DNA of 14,954 nucleotides from JBBQTU01 sp038213005 (GTDB lineage Bacteria; Planctomycetota; Phycisphaerae; Tepidisphaerales; Tepidisphaeraceae): positions 1 to 14,954 of the forward strand of contig JBBQTU010000092.1 in assembly GCA_038213005.1 (NCBI GenBank), read 5' to 3'. The position numbers were made by a program, and so were the translations under genes. The notes beneath the pieces are model-generated. The model saw only the letters and a program-made list of their open reading frames with translations, was not told the origin of the DNA and made no database searches. Below are positions 7,335-14,014 of this stretch, piece after piece (the first letter of the stretch is position 1; each line of letters opens with the position of its first letter).

Positions 7335-9419
7335 ATGCGAGATGCTCATGAACTGTCACGTCCGATGAACATCGACCCGGCCTGGTCGCGTCGAGCGGTC
7401 ATTCCCGCGACGGACAACTGGCCGCTGTGCAGCGAGGCGGCCGCTGACGAGCCCGCGTGGCTCTATCTCCCCGGCGACCTCGAGGCCTGGCTGCTGTCTC
7501 GCGTGCGATACGAAGGGTACCGCGACAGCCTGCGCGTCTATCATCCGGGGCTGTTCCGATCTTTCGCCACAGTGGCGAAGTTCCAGTGCAAACTGAATCT
7601 GAAGCGGCGGCCATCGCGATGCCATGTGACCGTCGGCCACACCGGCATCCTGCACATGGAAGTCAACGGCGGCGTGGCGGCGCACCTTGAGACGCCACAT
7701 GATCCGGCCAGTGCCAGGGTCGATCTTCGTCCACACCTGCGCGTGGGCGACAACGACATCGTCATCTGCATTGCCACCCTGGATGTTCCGCCGTCGCTTT
7801 ATATTGACTCTCCGATGCTGCGCACCGATGCGCGATGGGAGTGCAGTCGCGACCTGCAGAGATTCTCGCCCGCGAGTCGGTGCCGGCCGGCGACAGGCGG
7901 GACGGCGCCGCATCACTCGCGGCTGCCTTCGCTGACAGTGCGGCCGACGCGCGAGGCCGACGGTCTTTACGATTTCGGCGTGGAGCTGATCGGCAGGCCG
8001 GTCGTGACCGCCAGCGGCGCATCGTGCGTGACGCTCGCTCCCGGCGAGACACCCGAAGAGGCCCGCAACACCAACCTGCAGACGCAGGAGCAGGTGGTCG
8101 ACACGTTGACCGTGTCGGCCGGGAAGCCCGTCACCGGCCGCCTGATGGCGATGCGATATCTCCGGGTGGAATCAACCGGAGCCGGCCGCGTACAGGATGT
8201 GTCGGCGCTCGCCGAGTTTCATCCGGCCGCCTATCGCGGTGCATTCGCATGCTCGGATGATCGGCTGACGCGCATCTGGATGCATTCGGCCTACACACTG
8301 CGGCTGTGCATGCGCGAGTTCTTCCTGGACGGGCTCAAACGAGACCGCATGCCCTGGGTGGGCGACCTGTTCCTCTCCATTCTCTGCAACGCCGTCTCGT
8401 TTGCCGATGCCGGCGTGGTGAAACGCTCGCTGGTGGCTTCGGCGCCCGATGATGCCGGGCGATGTCAGGTGAATGGCATCGTCGACTACACGCTGTACTG
8501 GCTGATCAGCGTGGAGCAATATGCCAGCCTGTGGGGTGATCTGGAGTTTGCGCGCCAGTGGTGCCCGCTCGTCCAGCGCGTGCTTGGGTGGCTGCGGCAG
8601 AGCGAAGACGCCCGCGGGCTGCTGATGCCCCGGCCGGGCGACTGGGTGTTTGTCGACTGGGCCGAGATGGACAAGCAGGGTGCCGTCGCCGCGATCCAAA
8701 TGCTGTACGCGATGGCGATGGAGTCGGCCGCATCGCTGGCGTCGTTGTGCGGCGATGTGACTGTCGCCGCCGAACACACAAAGCGGCGCAAGGCACTGGT
8801 CAAAACCCTACGCGAGACCTTCTGGAGCGAGCGGCGGGGGGCTTTTGTCGACGCCGTCCGCGGCCGGCGCCGGAGTTCCCATGTCTCGCGTCAGGCGAAC
8901 CTGCTGGCGGTGCTGAGCGGCGTTGCCGACGTCCGGCAGCAGAACCAGCTTTGCCGCAACGTGCTGCAGGGGACGAAGGTCGCCCCGGTGGGAACGCCGT
9001 ACATGGGCTTCTTCGAGTGCCTCGCCCTGATGAAACTCGGCCGGCAACAGCAGATGGTCGACCATATCCGCGGCTACTGGGGCGGGATGCTCGACCAGGG
9101 CGCGACCAGCTTCTGGGAGGGGTTTGACTTGTCGCATCAGGGCGCTCAGCACACGGCGTTCTATGGGCGGGCATTCGGCAAGAGCTTGTGCCATGCCTGG
9201 GCGGCCGGGCCGGTCTATCTGCTCTCCACCGGGTTGTTTGGCCTGCGCGTGCTGGAACCGGGCTGGAGGAGCCTTGAAGTCTGCCCGTCGGAGACCGATC
9301 TGGCGTGGGCGTGTGCCGTCTGGCCGACGCCGGCTGGGGATGTCCGGGTGGAACTGGATCGCGGGCGGCTCAGCGTCAAGGCGCCCAAAGGCGTTCGTGT
9401 GCGCCTCGCGGGTCGCTAG
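7335..9419 (+). CDS. GH78-like alpha-L-rhamnosidase family protein
   Basis: A 694-residue protein with three regions: beta-rich N-terminal domains (about 40-290), an (alpha/alpha)6 barrel (about 295-610) and a small C-terminal beta domain. Family marks: EFFLDGLKRDRMPWVGDL with DGLKRDR from Asp332, GDWVFVDWAE (about 435-444), GATSFWE ending in Glu595, the place of the GH78 general base, and CHAWAAGPVYLL. Classical GH78 enzymes have RDERLGW where this reads KRDRMPW, so the usual glutamate is an aspartate; the variant is known to me from many homologues. It should cleave a terminal rhamnose-like residue from a glycan, but substrate is not certain. No signal peptide is seen, so it is probably cytoplasmic. 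The frame is open back to 7056, but that part overlaps the Spy-like gene; 7335 is preferred, with 7365 possible. Confidence 0.8.
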   Translation: MRDAHELSRPMNIDPAWSRRAVIPATDNWPLCSEAAADEPAWLYLPGDLEAWLLSRVRYEGYRDSLRVYHPGLFRSFATVAKFQCKLNLKRRPSRCHVTVGHTGILHMEVNGGVAAHLETPHDPASARVDLRPHLRVGDNDIVICIATLDVPPSLYIDSPMLRTDARWECSRDLQRFSPASRCRPATGGTAPHHSRLPSLTVRPTREADGLYDFGVELIGRPVVTASGASCVTLAPGETPEEARNTNLQTQEQVVDTLTVSAGKPVTGRLMAMRYLRVESTGAGRVQDVSALAEFHPAAYRGAFACSDDRLTRIWMHSAYTLRLCMREFFLDGLKRDRMPWVGDLFLSILCNAVSFADAGVVKRSLVASAPDDAGRCQVNGIVDYTLYWLISVEQYASLWGDLEFARQWCPLVQRVLGWLRQSEDARGLLMPRPGDWVFVDWAEMDKQGAVAAIQMLYAMAMESAASLASLCGDVTVAAEHTKRRKALVKTLRETFWSERRGAFVDAVRGRRRSSHVSRQANLLAVLSGVADVRQQNQLCRNVLQGTKVAPVGTPYMGFFECLALMKLGRQQQMVDHIRGYWGGMLDQGATSFWEGFDLSHQGAQHTAFYGRAFGKSLCHAWAAGPVYLLSTGLFGLRVLEPGWRSLEVCPSETDLAWACAVWPTPAGDVRVELDRGRLSVKAPKGVRVRLAGR

Positions 9420-9451
9420 GCTACTGCAAATCACAATCGGGCCACAGGGAA

Positions 9452-9479
9452 TACACAACGTGGGGCATCTGCTTATAAT
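9452..9479 (+). promoter_or_regulatory. promoter with perfect TATAAT next to the 9487 start
   Basis: TACACA (9452-9457, 4 of 6 to TTGACA), a 16-base spacer and a perfect TATAAT (9474-9479). The -10 box overlaps an upstream in-frame ATG (9478), so that codon is unlikely to be used. It ends seven bases before the ATG at 9487, predicting a leaderless mRNA. Confidence 0.55.
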
Positions 9480-9486
9480 GCCTGAC

Positions 9487-9738
9487 ATGCAGGACATTTC
9501 CAGCCAGCTAACGCCCGGTGCCCGCGTGAAGGTGACCCAGCAGATCGCAGCGAGGGATCGGACGATCGCTACCGAGGTAACCGGCACGGTCATGGTGTTT
9601 GAGCAGCAGACGACCGGCAGTTGGTTTGCCCATTCCATACAGAATCGCCTCTGGCTGGATCGCCTGGTGCTCAAGAAGGACGACGGGGAGATCAGCACTC
9701 TAATCCTCGACCAATACACTCGCATCGAACTCGTCTAG
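9487..9738 (+). CDS. Small unknown protein (83 residues)
   Basis: I do not recognise a named family. The 83-residue product begins MQDISSQLTPGARVKVTQQI and alternates short hydrophobic and polar stretches (TGTVMVFEQQTTGSWFAHS, then LWLDRLVLKKDDGEISTLIL), the pattern of a small all-beta, SH3- or OB-like barrel. The VKV-turn-TGTV-turn-W arrangement would fit a barrel that binds nucleic acid or another protein; that is inference. There is no signal or membrane segment, so it is probably cytoplasmic. The frame is open further upstream inside the GH78 gene, but that part is an out-of-frame shadow. A perfect TATAAT ends seven bases upstream of this ATG. It stands alone between the GH78-like gene and the protease. 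Confidence 0.72.
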   Translation: MQDISSQLTPGARVKVTQQIAARDRTIATEVTGTVMVFEQQTTGSWFAHSIQNRLWLDRLVLKKDDGEISTLILDQYTRIELV

Positions 9739-10021
9739 CACATCCCACGCGTTGCAGGCCACTTCGACCCCGACAGGCTGAGCATGCTCGCCATTGAGCA
9801 GCTTTCTGCCGGGCGAGCGCCGGCACTGTGTCTTGCACATCACCCATCAGGCAGGGAATCTGCGCGATCGACCCTCTTCGTCCCCCAAAATCATCGTTCT
9901 GCTCTGAACGCTTGGGGTATAAGCATCGTACGAAGAACGGTGGCCACATGCGTAAGCATTGCCGGCCACGTCGCGGCTATGGGATATACCTGCGCTGGGT
10001 TCGAAGATTAGGAGTATTGCG
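9739..10021 (+). other. intergenic region before the protease gene
   Basis: No convincing gene is seen in these 283 bases. TATAAG (9918-9923) may be a -10 box for the protease, with no good -35 box; just upstream is a short inverted repeat, CGTTC-6 bases-GAACG (9895-9910), a possible operator. A good Shine-Dalgarno, AGGAG, lies at 10010-10014. Confidence 0.4.
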
Positions 10022-11131
10022 ATGGGGCTTCGGCTGGGAGAAATCCGCAGACCACGGCTGCTTGCGGCCTGCCTGCTGTTGACGGCGATAGGCTGTTCTC
10101 ACACAGCCTCGTCACAGAAACAGGTATTGGCTCGCCAGGTCTCCGCGCCGGCGCAGGCGGACATCCGGACGCTCCAGGATCAATTTCAGTCCGTAGCCCG
10201 CGGCGTCTCGCCCTCGGTCGTGGCGATCACCGCAACCGTGCGCGGCGGCAAGGCTGCCAACGTCCCCGAGGAAACGCTGGACGGCAGCCGCCTGGCGGCC
10301 GCTCTGGCCAGCGCCACCCGTAGCGTGGGAACCGGATTCATCGTTGACCCCGCGGGCTACATTCTGACCGCCGAGCATGTGGTGAGCGATGCCGAGCGCA
10401 TGTGGGTTACCACTGACTCCGGCGACGTGTACGAAGCGCACCGTGTCGGCGTCGACTCTCGTGGCGACTTGGCGATGCTCAAGATCGAGGCCAAAGGCCT
10501 GCCGGCCGTGCGTTTCGCGCCGGCGGTTCAACGAGGCCAATGGGTCCTGACGCTGGGCAACCCCTACGGCCTGGCCACCAGTGGCGAACTGGCCTGTGCT
10601 GTCGGCGTCATCAGTGCCACCAATCGTCACTTGGGCAGGCTGTCGGCCGACCAGCACCGTAACTACACGGGTCTGCTTCAGACGACAACGCCGATCAACC
10701 CGGGCAATTCCGGCGGCCCGCTGTTTGACCTGGACGGGCAGGTTGTCGGCATCAACGCTGCGGTCGTTCCGCCCAGCGAGACTGCCAACGGCATCGGCTT
10801 CGCCTTTCCCATCACCGTTGAGCTGCGTGAAAAGATCGAACTGCTTAAGGCAGGCCAGGATCTGCGGCCGAGTTTCCTTGGCGTCAATGTGCTGCCGCCC
10901 GAGGACGGAGGAGCCGGAGCAAAAATCGACGTGGTCCGAAAAGGCACGCCGGCCGACGCATGTGGGCTGCGGGTGGGCGATGTCGTTCAGCAGATTGGCG
11001 GGCAGCCGGTGAGTGATCCCGAGCACTTCGTGCGACTGAGCTCATCGCTCCCGGCAGGCCATGCGATGGACGTGCGTTTCGTGCGCGATGGTCACCCGCA
11101 GACCGTCCAGATCACGCCGGCCGTTCAGTGA
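10022..11131 (+). CDS. Trypsin-like serine protease with PDZ domain (HtrA/DegP-like), probable lipoprotein
   Basis: A 369-residue protein. Residues 1-24 form a signal sequence, RRPRLLAACLLLTAIGC, ending in a lipobox-like AIGC, so it is probably a lipoprotein anchored by Cys. A linker and helix follow, then the trypsin-like domain with triad His119 (LTAEHVVSDA), Asp149 (RGDLAML) and Ser230 (NPGNSGGPLFD). One PDZ domain occupies about 285-366 (FLGVNVLPP, GLRVGDVVQQIGGQPV). By family it degrades or refolds damaged envelope proteins. It differs from E. coli DegP, which has two PDZ domains and no lipobox. The ATG at 10022 is chosen for AGGAG seven bases upstream and the signal peptide; the longer frame from 9959 would bury the signal. 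It converges on infA with seven bases between the stops. Confidence 0.9.
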   Translation: MGLRLGEIRRPRLLAACLLLTAIGCSHTASSQKQVLARQVSAPAQADIRTLQDQFQSVARGVSPSVVAITATVRGGKAANVPEETLDGSRLAAALASATRSVGTGFIVDPAGYILTAEHVVSDAERMWVTTDSGDVYEAHRVGVDSRGDLAMLKIEAKGLPAVRFAPAVQRGQWVLTLGNPYGLATSGELACAVGVISATNRHLGRLSADQHRNYTGLLQTTTPINPGNSGGPLFDLDGQVVGINAAVVPPSETANGIGFAFPITVELREKIELLKAGQDLRPSFLGVNVLPPEDGGAGAKIDVVRKGTPADACGLRVGDVVQQIGGQPVSDPEHFVRLSSSLPAGHAMDVRFVRDGHPQTVQITPAVQ

Positions 11132-11138
11132 GGTGATA

Positions 11139-11360
11139 TCACTTCTGGCGGAACACGATACGGCCCTTGGACAGGTCGTAGGGGGAGAGCTCAACTTTCA
11201 CGCGATCGCCGGGCAGGATGCGGATGAAGTGCTTGCGCATCTTGCCCGAAACGATGCCGAGGATCTCCTTCTCCGAACCGTCCAGCTTCAGCTTGAACAT
11301 CGCGTTCGGCAGGGCCATCGTCACAATCGCTTCGACCTCAATCGCATCACTTTTCGACAC
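11139..11360 (-). CDS. infA: Translation initiation factor IF-1
   Basis: A 73-residue S1/OB-fold protein, against about 72 for the family. It binds the 30S A site together with IF-2 and IF-3. Seen: SKSDAIEVEAIVTMALPNAM at the N-terminus, then FKLKLDGSEKEILGIVSGKM, then RKHFIRILPGDRVKVELSPY and DLSKGRIVFRQK, all close to typical IF-1. The start is taken as the GTG at 11360, preceded by GGAG at 8-9 bases on the minus strand; the open frame further upstream to 11447 is not IF-1-like. Elsewhere infA often sits in the ribosomal-protein operon beside secY or rpmJ; here it is alone, facing the protease. Very sure. Confidence 0.97.
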   Translation of the reverse strand: MSKSDAIEVEAIVTMALPNAMFKLKLDGSEKEILGIVSGKMRKHFIRILPGDRVKVELSPYDLSKGRIVFRQK

Positions 11361-11498
11361 AGTTATTGCTCCATTTCGGGTGGCGGTGAGGCGGGGACAA
11401 CGCGCGTTTCCCCCGTCATTCCGACAGGCGACACCGTGACCACCCATCCAGTCTTCAACGCGTTGAGTTTACCGCCCCGTGCCAGATGCGGCAAGGAT

Positions 11499-11557
11499 GC
11501 TTCGGAATCTCTCGCTTCGGAATCTCAGATGCTTCATATCTCATCGGGACATCGGGA
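11499..11557. repeat. short tandem repeats: 15-base period and CATCGGGA pair
   Basis: GCTTCGGAATCTC occurs at 11499-11511 and 11514-11526, a 15-base period; a decayed third copy, GCTTCATATCTC, follows at 11531-11542. Directly after this CATCGGGA occurs twice (11542-11557). The tract lies in non-coding DNA and looks like degenerate simple repeats. Confidence 0.75.
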
Positions 11558-11757
11558 TCCAGGGAAACGACTTCCGTTGGCAACGATCGCGTGTCCCCGC
11601 TCCGGCCGACCATACACATGCACCGCCCGACGGCAGCCGCCCAAAAACCGGGGCAGGTCTCTTCATCCGCAATACCGGGCAATGCAGCGTCTAAAGATCG
11701 CTTCTGGAGGGAATCCGGATAATTCTGGGCGGTAATTGTGGCGGCAAGATACTGCAT

Positions 11758-11785
11758 CACTTACGAATTATGAATTACGAGTTGG
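11758..11785. repeat. heptad repeat tract (GAATTAC type)
   Basis: Four consecutive 7-base units: CACTTAC, GAATTAT, GAATTAC and GAGTTGG; the middle two differ by one base. It is an AT-rich island in GC-rich DNA, a kind of heptameric tract I recall between genes in various bacterial genomes. No coding role is seen. Confidence 0.6.
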
Positions 11786-11993
11786 GCCTGGTGGGTTTGG
11801 GTGACGGCGGGTCTCCGGTCGGCCCTGACCGCCCGTTTCGCCCCGCGCAAGGGAGTGCCGCATCACAGCACTGCGGCGTTCCATCCCTCTCCCGCCGCTT
11901 CCATGGGGCACGAGTCCCCCGCTTGCCATTCTGCATCAACCGACCCTCGCAGATTCAGACCGACGCCCTTCTGGCTCGCCCGATTCCGCGGCG

Positions 11994-11999
11994 TACAAT
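11994..11999 (+). promoter_or_regulatory. candidate -10 box for the methyltransferase
   Basis: TACAAT, 5 of 6 to TATAAT, ends ten bases before the ATG at 12010. The only -35-like hexamer at suitable distance is the weak CTGGCT (11971-11976). There is no Shine-Dalgarno. Transcripts would have no leader or one of a few bases. Confidence 0.4.
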
Positions 12000-12009
12000 G
12001 GCCGCAGCT

Positions 12010-13232
12010 ATGGCCAAGAACAAGCAAGAGGCACTCGCGGTGGCTCCCTCGCCCGCTCATCACGGCAAGTCGTCATCGCTGGTCGATACCCGGGTTATCT
12101 ACTGCGGCGACAACCTCGAACAGCTCAAGAAGCTCCCCGACGCCTGCGTGGACCTGATCTACATCGACCCGCCTTTCAACTCGAACCGCAACTACGAAGT
12201 CTTCTGGGGCGAGACCAAGGAGAAGCGATCGTTTGAGGATCGCCACGGGAGCACCCAGGCATACATCGACTACACGCGCGCCCGCGGCGTGGAACTGCGC
12301 CGCGTCCTGAAGGACACCGGCTCGTTCTATTACCACTGCGACTGGCACGCCTCCCATTACGTCAAGGTGATGCTCGATCAGATCTTCAGCGAGACAGTCA
12401 GGAACGGATGGAAGAGTTGCGCAGCCAAGGCCGCATCGAGTTCCGTCCCAATGGTAAGGTTTCTCGCCTCAAGCGGTATCTGGACGAAGCCAAAGGTATG
12501 CCCGTTGGCTCAGTGTGGACGGACATCCGTCCCCTGATCAACTTTGGGAAAGAAGCGTTGGGATACCCAACGCACAAGCCACTCTCCCTGCTAGAACGCA
12601 TTCTTAAGACCAGCAGTAACGCCAATGACATCGTTCTGGATGCGTTCTGCGGTTGTGGCACGGCTCTGGTTGCGGCCCAGAACAATGATCGTCAATGGAT
12701 CGGCATCGACGTTTCCCCGACGGCTTGCGGGGTCATGGCCAAGCGCATGCGCGACATCTGCAAGATCAAAGAAGATGAAAAGCTCTGGCTTGCCGGGCGC
12801 GGGTTTGTGGTGCGCGACCTGCCTTGGAGCGAAGCCAAACTCCGCGAGTTGCCGCCGTTGGAGTTTGAGAACTGGGCGGTAATCGCGCTGGGCGGCATCC
12901 CCAACAAGGTACAGGTAGGCGACATGGGCATCGACGGCCGCATCTACCCCGTCAGCGCCACGCCGCAGAAGGCCGCCGACCAACTGGGCTTCATGGACCA
13001 CTGGTATCCCATCCAGGTAAAACAGAAGGACAAGGTCGGCCACCCGGATGTTGACGCCTTCGAGGCGGTGATGCATCGCGAGGACCGCCAGAAGGGGTTC
13101 TTCGTCTCCTTCGACTTCTCCGCCGACGCTTTCTCGGAGATTCAGGCGTTCTTCAAGAAGAGCGGCAAAGTCATCATCCCGCTGACGGTGCGGGAGATTC
13201 TCGACGAACAGATTGCGATGAAACTGGCATAA
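12010..13232 (+). pseudogene. DNA methyltransferase with Mrr-like nuclease domain, broken by an internal deletion
   Basis: The left part (12010 to about 12402, frame of 12010) encodes MAKNKQEAL, the methyltransferase motif IYIDPPFNSNRNYEVFW (catalytic DPPF from Asp53) and HASHYVKVMLDQIFSE. It then runs into unrelated sequence and stops at 12537. The right part is in another frame (open from about 12408 to 13232): LKRYLDEAKGMPVGSVWTDI, motif I at 12645-12659 (FCGCG), then an Mrr/PD-(D/E)xK-like domain with GDMGIDGRI near 12921 and PIQVKQ near 13008-13025. The order DPPF before FxGxG is that of beta-class amino methyltransferases. The intact family has about 100 more residues between these parts, including target recognition, so an internal deletion with a frame change is inferred. 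ATG 12010 is preferred over ATG 11998, which overlaps the -10 box. As written it cannot make an active methyltransferase; the right part might still be translated from the ATG at 12408. Confidence 0.8.
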
Positions 13233-13267
13233 CCAACAACAGCGGACGTTGAAACGGGCGGACCCCC

Positions 13268-13840
13268 ATGAGCGAAGCAGCCGACACCATTCAGCGGATT
13301 TGTGCGGCCGTGTGCCAGCAGCAATCCGATCGCGCCGCCGAAATCGCCTGCCCCGAATATCCTTTCCTGCCTTGCCGTCGGCAGAAGCGAGGCTGCAGCA
13401 TCGCCAAGTCATTGCACGTCTTCATGCGAGATGGCTTTATCGACCGGTACAGCGGAGCACAACTGATCTTTCCAGGGGTTCTTCTGGCGCTATCCAGGTT
13501 GATGCCAAAGGAGTTCCCCTACCACCGCAACTGGAAGACCAACGAATGCCATGTCGCGTATTGGGAACTATACCCCACCATAGACCATGTCATCCCCATC
13601 TGTCGGGGCGGGGCGGACGACGAATCGAACTGGGTTGCCACCTCGATGCTTCGCAACGCAGCCAAGTCGAACGGGACGCTCGAAGAGCTTGGGTGCGAGC
13701 CTCGTACCGCCGGGATCGATGAAGCAATGGGATGGTCTGTTGGCGACGTTCCTTGTAATGTCGCCCGGAATCCACCACTGCTGGAAAACGCAGGCATCCG
13801 CCGATGGCATGCCGCCGCCCGTGACGCAGGGCCGCAGTGA
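13268..13840 (+). CDS. HNH endonuclease, probably carrying two compensating frameshifts
   Basis: A 190-residue product with an HNH core: TIDHVIPICRGGADDESNWV (104-123; Asp106, His107, Asn121), then SMLRNAAKSN (126-135). The N-terminal half (YPFLPCRRQ, SLHVFMRDGFIDRYSG, FPGVLLALSRLMPKEFPYH) matches HNH proteins that I recall next to methyltransferases. Family members continue from LEELG into a '-WDGLL-' segment and end '-LL---IRRWH-AA-'. Here the ending is in frame (LLENAGIRRWHAAARDA), but residues 143-166 are not family-like; the same bases in the next frame read ASLVPPGSMKQWDGLLATFL. One extra base near the GGG at 13691-13693 and one missing near the CCC at 13764-13766 would explain this. 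Start at ATG 13268; no clear Shine-Dalgarno. It follows the methyltransferase by 35 bases, suggesting a restriction-modification unit. Confidence 0.75.
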   Translation: MSEAADTIQRICAAVCQQQSDRAAEIACPEYPFLPCRRQKRGCSIAKSLHVFMRDGFIDRYSGAQLIFPGVLLALSRLMPKEFPYHRNWKTNECHVAYWELYPTIDHVIPICRGGADDESNWVATSMLRNAAKSNGTLEELGCEPRTAGIDEAMGWSVGDVPCNVARNPPLLENAGIRRWHAAARDAGPQ

Positions 13841-14014
13841 ATACAAGCGGAGGCGGTCCTCGGTCGCCTTCTCGCCTGCTGAGACAACGATGAAACTTTC
13901 AGAGCGGATGCCAAGCTTGGCGTCTGTCGGCCCGGCCGGCCCGGCCAAAGCGCCTGTCGACCCGGCCAATCTGCTTTGGAATACAGGCACTGACCTGCTA
14001 GGATCGCCCACCCT
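13841..14014 (+). other. intergenic region before the RdgC-like gene
   Basis: No gene is seen here. It holds a direct repeat, CTGTCG-N-CCCGGCC (13924-13937 and 13954-13967), in GC-rich sequence. A weak promoter-like pair follows: TTTGGA (13975-13980), 18 bases, TAGGAT (13999-14004), ending ten bases before the ATG at 14015. Confidence 0.4.

Larger units (their letters stand above)
11361..12009. other. 650-base region without a convincing gene
   Basis: Between infA and the methyltransferase I see no protein with family character. The open frames here (for example 11455-11760 minus, and the plus-strand frame running into the methyltransferase from 11770) have no recognisable domain and no Shine-Dalgarno. 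It holds several short tandem repeats, listed separately, and a candidate -10 box near its right end. Confidence 0.6.

Noticed and set aside
8808..9725. 305-residue minus-strand open frame over the GH78 gene end and the small gene
   Set aside because: No family resemblance; the opposing frames have motifs and promoter signals.
10112..11026. 304-residue minus-strand open frame inside the protease gene
   Set aside because: Lies opposite a protease with complete catalytic triad and PDZ domain; no domain of its own.
11133..11142. Perfect palindrome GTGATATCAC between the protease and infA stops
   Set aside because: Too short and without a loop to be a terminator; expected by chance many times in the window.
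11455..11466. Perfect 12-base palindrome TCAACGCGTTGA
   Set aside because: A few such palindromes are expected by chance in 15 kb, and it is not next to a promoter-like sequence.
11455..11760. 101-residue minus-strand open frame in the gene-poor stretch
   Set aside because: Spans the simple repeats, has no Shine-Dalgarno or domain, and its composition is unlike neighbouring genes.
13888..14014. plus-strand ATG (MKLSERMPSLASVG) between HNH and RdgC-like genes
   Set aside because: Its frame runs on into the RdgC-like gene out of frame and shows no conserved character.
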